Shown in pieces: positions 33,601 through 45,616 of a DNA stretch of 64,000 nt. A program made the translations under genes and the position numbers. Where the stretch lies: the NCBI GenBank assembly GCA_018894105.1, contig CM032131.1, positions 18,891,578-18,955,577 of the forward strand. Direction: 5' to 3'. The notes under the pieces are model-generated. The model was not told the origin of the DNA. It made no database searches and was given only the letters and a program-made list of their open reading frames with translations. The first letter of the stretch is position 1. Each line of letters starts with the position of its first letter. Source of the stretch: Jacaranda mimosifolia. Taxonomy: Eukaryota > Streptophyta > Magnoliopsida > Lamiales > Bignoniaceae.

Positions 33601-33854
33601 GAATGTGGATTGGAGGGTTTTTCAAAAGGTTTTCTCCCACTTTTTATTGAGATTTTGGATGACCTTTCTTGAGGGTCTGTGGAGAAAGAGTTTGAGTGAA
33701 TTAAGTAGAGATTTGAGGAATCTGTTTGGATAACAAGAATTTTATCATGCGGAGAAAGATTAGGAAGATTCATGCATGTATTTGGATCCTTCTCAAAGCA
33801 AAATTCATTGTGAATAGAATTAGAGTACGTTAAGTGTGGAAAACCTTTTGATTT

Positions 33855-33870
33855 CCAGCTTAAATAGGGA
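33855..33870 (-). promoter_or_regulatory. Possible TATA box of the OPT gene
   Basis: Minus strand reads TCCCTATTTAAGCTGG, about 260 bp upstream of the ATG. A start site some 30 bp downstream would give a leader of about 230 nt. The box is imperfect. Confidence 0.3.
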
Positions 33871-34378
33871 ACACTTTTCGATTACGTGGATTCAAATGAG
33901 TCAAAGGGTTCCCCATTCTAATTATTACTAAAATCTATGCCATCATTTATTGAGTCAAAATTTCTTTTTTCTACTTATTAAGAAATTTATACCATCTGTA
34001 CTTATATTTATAATGTCATATCTATAAATTTTTTTATATGATTGTGTTATTTTGATTTTATATTCTAATATCAAATCTGTTAAAAGGTCAATAAATTTTG
34101 CTAATTGGCATATTTTGATAATTTAGAAAATTGAAACATTTGCAACTATATATTGCTATGAACCAATGAAATTATGCTAAACAATTTTAAATAGTTCCAA
34201 ATCATCAAATTTAAAAGATGGCCAAAATTGCTTATTTGTAGTTAATATTGAACCTACTTAATATTCATAATAGTATAAATTTATATGATTAAGAATTAAT
34301 TAAAAAATAATTAAAGGCACATTTTGGTGATCCTAAAAGTCAAGAAATTTACAGCCAATACTAAGTAACAAATGAAAT
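33871..34378. other. OPT upstream region
   Basis: AT-rich upstream sequence without recognisable repeat borders. It probably contains promoter elements of the OPT gene, but I cannot support specific sites. Confidence 0.3.
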
Positions 34379-34381
34379 TAT

Positions 34382-34787
34382 CACTATGAGATAACACCCC
34401 TTCATCAATGAAAAAATTCATCACAAATTTATCGAATTTTTTAACAAAAAAGAATTGTGATTGATTTATTTCATAAATTCATTAATACATGCTTTGTCAC
34501 TGGTTAGTGCTGTGACAAAAATAAAGTGCATCACAAATTTAATTTTATGGTGGAATTTTCATTACGAATTAAAAAAACCTTTCGGTTATAGTATCGTGTT
34601 TAGAGTTATGAAATTTTTGACCAACAACTCGTATTATCAATATAAACTCTTCATATCAGTTACAAATGTCATTACTAATATATATTTTTATGAATCCATA
34701 AAAAATCCATCACAACTGTTTTTTATTTGTGATGGAATCCAATTTATCATGATTTTTCTCTTAATGAAGGAGTGTTTTCTTTTAGTG
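34382..34787. mobile_element. CACTA-type MITE with 3-bp target duplication
   Basis: The left end is CACTATGAGATAACACCCCT and then TCATCAATG. The right end on minus is CACTAAAAGAAAACACTCCT and then TCATTAAGAG. Flanks are TAT on both sides (34379-34381 and 34788-34790), as expected for CACTA. The interior shares TTTGTCACTGGTTAGT and ATCACAAATTTAATTTTATGG-like words with the element at 35422. It is 406 bp and non-coding. The 112-codon frame inside it is incidental. Confidence 0.8.
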
Positions 34788-34790
34788 TAT

Positions 34791-35418
34791 TTGATATAAT
34801 TAAAAAGTTAAATTCGAAGAATTCAAAATTTGATGAAAATTATAGCAATTTAGTCAAAAGACCTCATTCATATAATAGATTGTTATAGGTTTACGTGTAA
34901 TTAAATGAATATGAAGAAAGTATAAAAGGTCATTAGATAGATTTAGCTTGGTGACATATTTTGATAATTTATAAATTCAAGAAACTTACAATTAATGATA
35001 AGCAATAGTTAAATTATTCTATACAATTTTAAAATAAATAAATTTTAAGGATTCAATATTTGACTAAAATTGCATAATTATGGTCAAGTGATCAGCTTCT
35101 TCTAGATAATACTAGCATATACTTGGTATAATGAACCATTATTTTTATATTGAAATATTTTATTATATAATAATATTCATATGTGATTAGAAAATAAACA
35201 GTACGTATCTGTTTTAGTATTTGAAGACAGAAATGTATATTAAATAACATAATATGAATATTTCATTTTAAAATATTATATTTAAAGATTATTTGATTCC
35301 AAATAATTATAGAATATCAAGAATTGTAAATTTTAAATTTATAAACTATATACATTATTAAAATAATAAGATTTTTAAAAATAAGTGAGAAAAAAAATGG
35401 AAAATTGCAAAAAAATAT
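34791..35418. other. AT-rich spacer between two CACTA MITEs
   Basis: No gene, splice signal or repeat end that I can support. Confidence 0.4.
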
Positions 35419-35421
35419 TCT

Positions 35422-36107
35422 CACTACAAGAAAATACCTCTTCAATAATGGAAAATTTGTGACAAAAAGGATTCCGTCACAATTTGAAGATAATTGTGAT
35501 GGATTTTTTATGGGTTACTAATGAATTTTAAAAAATGAGCAAAAATATATATTAGTTATAATGCATGTGACGGATATGGAGAGTATATATTAATATGAAA
35601 AGTCCGTCATAAATTTCATAACTTTAAATATGATTCTTCAATCCATGGAAATTCTATTAAAAAATTAGTTCTATGCCACAATTTATTTTCGTTACCAAAC
35701 TAATCAGTGACAAAGCATATGTACTAACGGATTTGTGAGATGAATATCCATCACAAAATGATAGATTTTATTAAATTTATGACGGACTTATTTCACAAAT
35801 CCGTTAGTATATACTTTGTCACTAATTAGTTTTGTAATGAAAATAAAGTACATCACAGAACTAATTTTGTGATGGAATTTCTATCACGGATCGAAGAATC
35901 ATATTTAGAGTTATGAAATTTGACGGACTATTTATATTAATATATACTTTTTATATGCATCACAAATATCATAACTAATATATATTTTTGCTCTTTTTTT
36001 AAATTTATCAATAATCCATCAAAAATCTATCATAATTGCCTTCTGGTTGTGATGGAACCCTCTTTACCATAAACTTTCCATTAGTGAAGGGGTGTTTTCT
36101 GGTAATG
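35422..36107. mobile_element. CACTA-type MITE, near-complete palindrome
   Basis: The left end is CACTACAAGAAAATACCTCT and then TCAATAATGG. The right end on minus is CATTACCAGAAAACACCCCT and then TCACTAATGG. Flanks are TCT on both sides (35419-35421 and 36108-36110). The two halves are inverted copies over about 340 bp each; for example AGTCCGTCATAAATTTCATA (about 35600) mirrors TATGAAATTTGACGGACT (about 35915). Transcription would give a long hairpin. It belongs to the same family as 34382-34787. Confidence 0.85.
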
Positions 36108-36110
36108 TCT

Positions 36111-37178
36111 ATTCAATACATTTTTTAAGTAATATATATATATATATATATATAGTTTTTTGACACTGTAAATTAGCAAACTAATTTTTTAATATAAAGT
36201 CTTTTAGATGATGTCTTTTAATAATAAGTAAAATTTATTTATCTTTGTTAATAGAGCTATTTTATCACTTTCAATATTATAAAATAATATATTATTTAAA
36301 TAATCAAAAAACAAATAAATAAATTTTTAATATTCAACTCAATATATAAGAACATATCAATCTTTCATGAATGTCTTTTATAAACATACAATGTACAAAT
36401 AATTCAATATATATATATAATTAGATTCAATTGAACTTTCCCGATCTAAGACTAATACATGCATGCAAATATATATATATATATATATATATAATTAGAT
36501 TCAATTGAACTTTCCCGATCTAAGACTAATACATGCATGCAAATATCATTACAAAAATATTTTCTATAGATTCTTATAAAGCAATAATGTGCAATTAAAT
36601 TCACTCGACATGTATTGATCAAATGCACAAATAAATACTCAAGAATATAAGCATTAATGTTATTAACATTTAAATAGTCATTTATTAAATTTTTAAAAGA
36701 TTTTCAATTATGCCAATTAGAGATTTAGTCCCTGTTAAATATTTACTTCAAATAATTAAGAACGATTACTTCATTATTGTGTTTTGAAAAGCTAAAATAG
36801 TTAGAAATTTTTGATCATATAAAAGAAAGTTATTATATTGAAATGAGTTTTATATTCAAACTAAATTATTGGTTATATTATACATAGTTTTGTCTAAATA
36901 TATTTTGTATATTGAAATGACATTATTTTCAAAATAATCAAATCTAAAAACCTTTGATAAGTTTAGGACTTATTATCCTTTGATGTACAATTAATATCAC
37001 ATGATTTAATGAAATGTCTTGAAATTTCTTTTCTGTCAAATTGGTAAGTGCATATTTATGTTATGTGTCAATCTAGTGAATTTTATTTTGATATCATCTC
37101 AATTAAAAAAAAAAAAAAAAAAACTAAGGCCGGTCTTGAAAATATTAGACTTAAGCATGGAATATATTTGCATCATCA
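36111..37178. other. AT-rich spacer with a 74-bp direct duplication
   Basis: Apart from the duplication at 36417-36546 the stretch has no recognisable feature. A poly-A run lies at about 37105-37122. Confidence 0.4.
36417..36546. repeat. Two identical 56-bp units, period 74 bp
   Basis: The unit begins ATAATTAGATTCAATTGAAC and ends CATGCATGCAAATAT. Copies at 36417-36472 and 36491-36546 are identical and joined by an (AT)n run. This suggests a very recent unequal exchange or slippage event, or an assembly artefact. Confidence 0.9.
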
Positions 37179-38355
37179 CACTACAAAAAAATATGCTTTT
37201 TAACAATAGTTAAATATGTATAGTAAATAGTAATTAAATGTAGTAAAAAGTTATTTACTACACTTATACAACACTTTTCTAACCATAGACATTGCAAGCG
37301 AGGTAAAAACTTAGCTACACTTTTTCAGCTGTGGTAATTATTTTTTGCTACAAAATTATCTTCAATTACTACATATTTAATGTGTGGTAAAAAAGTTATC
37401 AAATACACTAATATTTTTCACCACAATTAAAAAAGTGTAGTATATAGTATTTAATCACCCACTTCGAAAAACATAGTAAATATTTAAATAATTTCTCACC
37501 GCAATTAAATGTAGTAAAAATAAAAGTTTTGGGGGGCCTTTGAGGAATTTTACTAATTAATTACTTTTTTATTTATACCCACGCACACCATGAGTTCATT
37601 AAGACTCGAAATCTTAACCTTATACTTATATATGTGACGATGATGCCACTAGGCCAATGGCCACTTTGTTGCTAATTATCTAATTTAAATATATTTAGTT
37701 AATTAATCAAATTTTTTATAGTAAAAAATATTGGAGGCAAAATTTTATTTGACCTCCAAATTTGGATTTTCCTAATATTTTAAGGGGACTTTGCTAACTA
37801 GCTAAATAAAGTATTTTATTAATTAGTCAATTTTTTTTAATAATAATTGTAGTAAAGTTTTTATTTTACCTCTAATTGTATTAATTAAAACCATGAGTAA
37901 TTAAGAATTTTTTGGAGGGTTTTATTTGTTAATTTGAAATTTAATTAATTAATTAAGTTTTTAATAATAAAAATTTGAAGCAATTTTTTTACCTTAAATG
38001 TTATTGATTAAACATATCTTTCAATATATTTTACCTTCTTTTTTTTTTTTTAAGTGAAACCTTTTTTTAACTAATATCTTAATCTTTGCTACTAAACTTT
38101 TATAAATTTTGTTGTTTTTGCTTCACTAATAAAAAAGTGAGGTAAATTATTATCTTTTTGCCACTGTTTATGTAAAATTATAATAAATGTAATATATTAT
38201 TCACCACACATAAAAATTATAGTAAATAAATATATCTTTTACTACGATAAGATGAAGTGTAGTATTTAATATGAGTTTTACCACACCTTTTAAATTTTAT
38301 ACCACAATAGAAAAATCATAGCAAATAGTCCTTTTTGGCTACATTATTTTTAGTG
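37179..38355. mobile_element. Larger CACTA-like non-autonomous element
   Basis: The left end is CACTACAAAAAAATATGCTT. The right end on minus is CACTAAAAATAATGTAGCCA. Subterminal regions carry repeated GTAGTAAA, TACTACA and CACCACA words in both orientations. Flanks TCA and ACG do not match, so the 3-bp duplication is lost or a border is off. About 1.18 kb, no transposase. Confidence 0.55.
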
Positions 38356-38396
38356 ACGTTCAAATCATCAAAGGAATTCTGTTATTAAAAGTTGAA

Positions 38397-38444
<48 letters not shown>

Positions 38445-39510
38445 TTATGTAAAACATTAAAAGTTGAAATATATATATGTATATATATTTATGTAAAACA
38501 TTATTTCATATAGTAATGATTTTAAGTTTCTAACTATAAAAATACTTTTTTAGTACATAAATTATTTATATTTTTATTTATTTATTGGTAAAGATAAAGT
38601 TATTTTTTTTTAAAAAAAATTATAAATATAGGTAAAGATTCAAGTAACAACATAAATATATCAAGACACATGATGATAAATATAAACATACTATAAATTT
38701 ATTTTTTATGTCCACATGATTAGATTTAAAAAATCGCATGAAAGTAATAAATTTAATAAACTATTTATGAGAAAATACATAATATTTCTTTCAACTATTT
38801 AGGAAAATATTGAAATATTTTAATCTCAAAAGTGGCATTATTCAAGATGCATTATTAAGAATGAAATATACAGAATAGTGGTAGTTATAATAATGCAAAA
38901 GGGTATGACTGAAAGAAATTGTAGAACGACAAAATTTATGTATAAAAAAGAAAATGTAAAATTGGCCTATTAATCTTGTAATGATTTATTTATAGGATGA
39001 TTTGCTTATAAGAGTACTTAATTTGGTACGTTTATTAAGCACCTATTAAATTTTTTAACTTATATTACTACCATTATATTAGTGGGGATGCATTTTGCTA
39101 CAGTGAATTTTGAATCGGCGGACCCTACAGTAATTTTTATTTTCCTTTTGCGTTTTCGCTTCTTTTCATTTCCTCTTGTCACTTGTTTTTCCTCTTTCTA
39201 TTCCACGTGTCTTTGCATTCATCTGATTTGCGCACTAAGGCACCGTTAATGGTAAGCTAGTCTTCTTCTTTTTCTATTTTGGGTTTTTCTTCATTTCATT
39301 TAGGAAAAAACATTTTCTGTTGAAATTTTGCTTCAATAAAGTGCTTTTATTCTTTGCATCTTATTTTGGCTGAAAAGTGTTAATTTCTTTAAATTTTTCT
39401 GTTTATGAGTATATTTTGGATTGGAGAGGTTTTTGATGCCCAAGGTCTGATTTTCGTGAATCTAGTGGATTTGATGAATTGCCTATGAAATAGTAGCAAC
39501 TAAAGTTGAG

Positions 39511-39548
<38 letters not shown>

Positions 39549-41298
39549 GTTAAGATTTGATCGCACTTTCTAGGAAAATTAAGTTTTAACAAACAAAAGT
39601 TTGTTTGAATTAAAAAAAAAAAAAGGTTTTAACAAACAAAGTTTGAGGAAAGTACTCTTGATGATCTTCCTGTAATAGTAGCTTTGAAATTCAAATCCAT
39701 ATAATTATGACGATAGAAATGGCTACAAGCTACTTCATCCTCTTTCTTTTTGTTTCAATTCTTAGTAGAAAAGGAAATAATTAATTTTGACAATTGACAC
39801 ACTAATTAGGCTTCTAAAATTTTGTTATTCCTACATCTAAAATTGTTTAGCAAATATCATTAGATACCACGAAAGCATTCACTTTAGCAGGTCTAAATAC
39901 TCAAGAACACCTGGATGGCTCAAATAAATTTGCAGAAAATTAGGGGAAAGAAAAAATAATTATCTATATTTTAATTGAAATATGAAACACACACACACAC
40001 ACACACACACATTATATATATATATATAGTAGCTATGTGTGCTGCACTTATATCACACCAGCAGGCAAATTTCTCTTCAAGGCATGAAGGTGGGTATCAG
40101 GGTTTCAAGTTGTAGATTCATTTTTGGGTCACCTTTACATTAGTGGAAAGAAATTTGAACATGAGAAGACATATATAGAGAATGGCAATTATAATTTTTC
40201 ATCTGAAATTCTTTTGAGGAATTCTAACTTGAGAGATACTTAATATTAATAATATCTATCCTATTAACATAGATTATTGGTCATTAGAAATATATATTTC
40301 CTTCAAGTAGGTGAGAATTATAATTGAGAAATATTTATTACTAGAAAACATTAATTAAGGGGTGGCATTAATAGAAATATTGAATAGCTCCTATAGTTCC
40401 TTTAAGTGAAATTTTGATTTCACCTTCTTGGTTATTCGGTTTGTCTTTTCAACCCATGGAGTTATTTTTAGTTATATATTAATAGTAATATGTTATTTGT
40501 AATTTTTCCATTATATGCTACTCATTTTGTTGGTTGTGTGCATCTCATTGTAATTATTACACTAATTTAAATGGATTATATTTTGCCTCCATGGTAGTCC
40601 ATAATGTAACTTATGTTTAAATTTACTTTTTAAGTTTTCTATGAGTATTACTTTAGGCATCATTCTTTAATTGACCTCTATGTTCTAAGCTTGCTTTTGG
40701 TTTTTATTGAACAGATTTTGGCATCATTTTTCTTTCTTTTTTTTTTTTTTTTTTTGTACAATGACAAAATCTGAGATGGTGCCATCAATTGTTGCAAAAA
40801 GAGACTGATATAAAACAACATAGGTGACAACAGAATTAGTTTGAACCGTCAGATTTTACCTATGAAAGCAATGGAATCTTTTTGTCGTTGAACATAGAAA
40901 GTGAAGCTAAAGACACATTGGGTGTCAGCATTTAATAATTAATTACAAAGTGATGATTCTAGGTATCATTATGTAGTTATTGAATCTACTTGGAAATTTT
41001 ATCCTTATGGACTTGATCTCGAAATTTGTTGGTAACATGAAAATCTATATTCGACAATCAAAAAGAAGAAAAGAATTCCATCGGATTCAATCAAATTCAG
41101 TATTAACAAATTTAACCAATACAAAAATAACTCAAACAAGATTTAAGAATTGCACTAATCAAAATTTTAGTATCTATAGAGACACTAATATATTTGGCCA
41201 CAAATAATAAAACCTTAGGAATTAAACCAAATTGAATATAATTGACCACAAATAATAAAACCTTAGGAACTAAATCAAATCGTATGAAAATAAATTTT
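38356..41298. other. Gene-poor stretch with several microsatellites
   Basis: Simple repeats are (TG)n at about 38408-38442, (CT)n at 39513-39545, and (CA)n followed by (TA)n at 39988-40027. Poly-T lies at about 40737-40756. At 39110-39260 there is a more GC-balanced, pyrimidine-rich segment ending GTTAATG|GTAAGC, which could be a leader exon of something, but no coding continuation is found. It may be the 5' part of the following Helitron or a captured piece. Confidence 0.35.
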
Positions 41299-42414
41299 CA
41301 ATTCCAAGTGAAAGACAACAAAGAAAACATTCACCCAAGAGGTAACTTTTTGTACCAAAATATTATTAAAAGTTCTAAAATTATTTTAAATTTTTACATC
41401 AATCGAAATTATATAATTTAATACAAAAATATATTTGTAATCATTGTATCGCAATCAAAACAAGTTATAAGATATTGATGTACTTGCATACCCCTACTAG
41501 CGTTTCATTTCACTAACTCTATAATGGATTTCTATTTTTCTAAACAAAAAAATGTCCATAATTCATAGCTTTCCCAAAATCCATACCTTAATTTGAAGTT
41601 GACTATTTTTGTTTCTTTCAACTCTTTTTTAACATTCACATTTTTATTAGAAAAAAAAAGGTCCAGTAACAAAGCCAGTCATTCCTATTTTTGTGATTCT
41701 CATTCTCTCACTTTCCTACTTTTCTTCCCCTTTTATATTTTTATAAAATCAATAGAAGCAAATCTCTTTGAATTGGCAATTGTGTTTCTTGCAAAATATG
41801 ATAAGCAAAGGATTAGTACGACGTTACTTTTCAAATTTACGAGCGGTAGCTTTCTTCTTCTTCAAAGAAAAAAAAGATTCTCTTTTTGAATAAAGATTCT
41901 GTGTAAGGAAATGTGCAAGGAAATATACAAATACAGATTAAACTTTGATTAACAAATACCCAAGCAAAATTCATTTTTCTAAAATATTCTCTAAAACGAA
42001 TTTTCAACATTGCTAGATCTTCCTAATGATAAGTAGCTATGCTGTAGAAATTAAATAAATTCAATTACTTGAAAATTAATACATGAGAAATATTTTTCGT
42101 AAAGAAAAAAATAGGTTTTATTGGAAATATTTTTATCGTGTACTATATTTGAAACTTACTTAATAATTTGTGTAATCATTTAGTATATTAAGCTGACTAA
42201 GCAAGAATTTTGGAAATTCAATTGATTGAAAGAATATCAGTCATGATAGGAGTTTGTTTTCTGATTTTTTCTATCTTTACCTTGATATTATTAACTATTG
42301 TGGTTATTTTTTATCTATACTTAAATTGTTGAGCTGATAGAAAGGCCCTTTTGTCACTTTAATTCAAGTGCCCGTGCTATTAGCTTTCAATTTGTGATTA
42401 CATTTTTATAAATA

Positions 42415-44420
42415 ATGGATCATAGTCAAGACATCAGATATGAATGTAATTGCAAGGCTAGAGTAGTGTATAAGTCTATGAGTGCCAAGGGAAAAAAAAT
42501 TGGAACAACGTAAACAATACTATAGAAATCATACCTCCCAGTCGAAATAATGATGTTTAGAAGAAAGAACATTGGCCAATGTCCCTTTTTATCTCAGTAT
42601 CCACTACTTCTTATTCTTCAATGCCTATTAATATTAAATCTGGTGAGACAATTGGACCATCTACAACTACCAAAATGTGGGATGCTAAAGTAATGGAATC
42701 AATTCCAACTATCATGAATTTTAATGGTACGTATGTAGTTATTTATATTAAATATTATTAGTAATAAACCTTTCAAGATTTTCATTTTAGATATACTTGA
42801 AACATTTAGTTTGAAGAACATTATAGCTTTTCTTTGGGGATGTCAGGTGAAGGAGATAACACATTGAATATGCTTTTTGTCCAACATTTCTCAGGCAACA
42901 AAAATTGTAATCAATTTTCAAGATTATAAAATATGTTACTCATACATTAGTAATTACCTGGGGCACCAAATTGCTTATATTGCGGCACTTATCGATGTCA
43001 TAGAGAAAGCCCGGGTTTTTGTTGTTATAGTGGTTAGGTGCATTGCCTCCTATGGTAATTAATCCGATACTGTATAATTTGTTTGTTGTAGATACATCGA
43101 ATGTTGTAACTGCTTTCAAAGTAGAGTAAGAACTTACAATAATAACTTTGCCTTGACTTCCATTGGTATGAAAATTGATCCTCAATACTGTTGGAATCAT
43201 CAAGGAGTTTACATTGTTAAAGTTAATAGATAGGTGCATCATAAATTACACCCATTTAATTCTTCAGTAGAATTAACAAAGTGGCTACAATTATTTTTTC
43301 TTGATACAGCTGATGATATTAGTGTTAAAACTTTAAAAGAGTATAACTTGTAACCTAAGATTCTTGATATTTTGATTAAAGCTTTAGCTAACAATCCTTA
43401 TGTTAAGGTATTCAAGCATCATAGATCTCGGGATAATTTGCAGAACTATTCTATTGTCTTACGTTGTCATTCCAATTTAGATATAAGGACATATAATTTA
43501 CCAACAGATGAACAAGTTGCTACTATTTGGGATGAAACTACAGATGATTGTTGGGATTTAGAAAGGGATATTAAAGTGTACATTGAAGGATGTGAAAGTC
43601 GTTCAATTGAATGTCATTATGGATGCTATGTTTCACTACAATATCCTTTGTTATTTTCATTTGGAGAGTCTGGATGGCATACTGGTATAGAACATGTAGG
43701 TCGTTTACGAAATATAAGGTCTATATGTATGTCATTCTTGTGAAGCTAATCTTAGGTCAGTCTGCAGATGACATATTACAAATGGAAGAACAATGTTGTG
43801 TTTTTGTCTCTATTTTATGTGTTTTTAGTCAATATTATCAAAACAAAAAAAAATATTATAATTAAGTTACATTTGTTCATATGAAATGTGCGTACTATTT
43901 GTTTTGTTATTGTCCATTATACCAACAAAATAGAAAGAAAAGGCAAAATGTATCTTGTCGAGAGTTTACATGTTATAGAGCCCAAATGAAAGATAATGAA
44001 TTCAATTCGATAATCCACTCTGGGAGGTTAGGTCAACAATATGGGATTGATTCTTATATTAAATTAGAGACACAATGATTGGACTTTTATATGATGGAGC
44101 AACAACAATTTGATGCATGAATGGAAAGTTTTCAAGGTATAGTTAACAGTTTAGGTATTGATGAACAAAATGATCCAACAAAAGTTGGTCAAAGAATTGT
44201 ACTGCCATCATCTTTTATTGCAGGACCACGAGATATGATGAAGTAATACACTAATGCTATGGCTCTGGTGTAAAAATTTGGGAAACCTAATTATCACAAA
44301 CTAATGACTCCAAACATATATGATGAAATCATGAGTGCTGAAATTCCTGATGACTCACATCCATTCTTACATTCATTGGTGATATCTCGACATGATACAT
44401 CCATATCATTCCTACTTTGT
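42415..44420 (+). pseudogene. Helitron Rep N-terminal part, copy A
   Basis: It begins MDHSQDIRYECN at 42415 and continues with interruptions. Recognisable Helitron blocks are YLGHQIAYIAALI, RTYNNNFALTSIGMKIDPQ, IRTYNLPTDEQVATIWDE, ECHYGCYVSLQYPLLFSFGE, REFTCYRAQMKDNEF with LHSGRL-like IHSGRLGQQYGID, YIKLETQ, and IVLPSSFIAGPRDMMK. Near the end FGKPNYHKLMTPN jumps directly to YDEIMSAEIPDDSHPFLHS. The part that should hold the HUH catalytic motif (GLPHAH region) is missing. Several stops and frame changes occur. It should be the rolling-circle replication initiator of the transposon; this copy cannot be active. Confidence 0.75.
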
Positions 44421-44938
44421 TATTCAAAATCCCAATTCCAAGTGAAACACAACAAGCAAAACATTTCACCCAAAATGTAACTTTTCGTACCAAAATATCA
44501 TTAAAAGTTCTAAAATTATTTTAAATTTTTACATCAATTGAAATTATATAATTTAATACAAAAATATATTTGTAATTATTGTATCGCAATCAAATAAGCT
44601 ATAAGATATCGATGTAATTGCATACCTCTACTAGCCTCTCATTTCACTTAACTCTATAATGGATTTATTTCCTTTCTTCCTTTATTTGAATGACCCAAAA
44701 TATTGTCTCATGAAGAAACCAAACTCTTCAATTTTAAAAGCATGCATCCTCTTTCTACTTTTCTAAACAAATGAAGCCCATGATTCATAGCCTTCCCTAA
44801 ACCCATACCTCAATTTGAGGTTGATTATTTTTGTTTCTTTCAAATCTTTTCTAATATTCATTTTTTTATAAGAACATAGTCCAACAACACAGCCGTTTAT
44901 TCCCATTTTTTTTATCATGTCATTCTTTCTTTTCCCTA

Positions 44939-44955
44939 CCCCCCCCCCCCCCCCA
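44939..44955. repeat. Poly-C run
   Basis: About 17 consecutive C in the second Helitron leader. The corresponding place in the first leader (about 41730) lacks it. Useful only as a marker of divergence or of assembly trouble. Confidence 0.9.
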
Positions 44956-45616
44956 ATAATAAAATTAATAGAAACAGATCTCTCTGAATTGGGAGTTGGG
45001 TTTCTTACAAAATATGATAAGCAAGGGATTGATACGACATTACTTTCCAAATTTACAGGTGGCACCTTTCTTCTTCTTTAAAGATAAAAAAGATTCCCTT
45101 CGTAATGAAGATTCTGTACAAGGAAATATACAGATACAGATTAAACTTTGATTAACAAATACCTAAGCAAAATTCATTCTTCTAAAATATTCTCTAAAAC
45201 TAATTTTCAACATTGTCAAATCTTCCCAATGATGAGTAGTTGTGCTATAGAAATAAAAAAAATTTAGTTATTTGAAAATTAATACATGAAAAGCATTTTC
45301 CGCAAAGAGAAAAATAGGACTTGTTGGAAAATATTGTTTATCATGTACTATATTGAAACTAACATAGTAATTTGTGTAATCATTTAGTATATTAAGTTAA
45401 CTAAGCAAGAATTGTGGAAATTCAATTGATTGAATGAATATTAGTCATGATAGGACTGTTTTCTGATTTTGTCAATCTTCACTTTGATACTGTTAACTAT
45501 TGTCGTTATTTTTTATGTGTACTAGAATTTTTGAGCTGATAGCATGCCCTCTTTATCACTTTAATGTAGGTGCACATGCTATTAGCTTTCAATTTGTGAC
45601 TACACTTTTATAAACA

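Noticed and set aside
37590..37665. Short segment with GGTT/AACC words that could suggest a tRNA-derived piece
   Set aside because: No cloverleaf, no A/B boxes that I can align; more like a MITE end seen again near 57550 and 58880.
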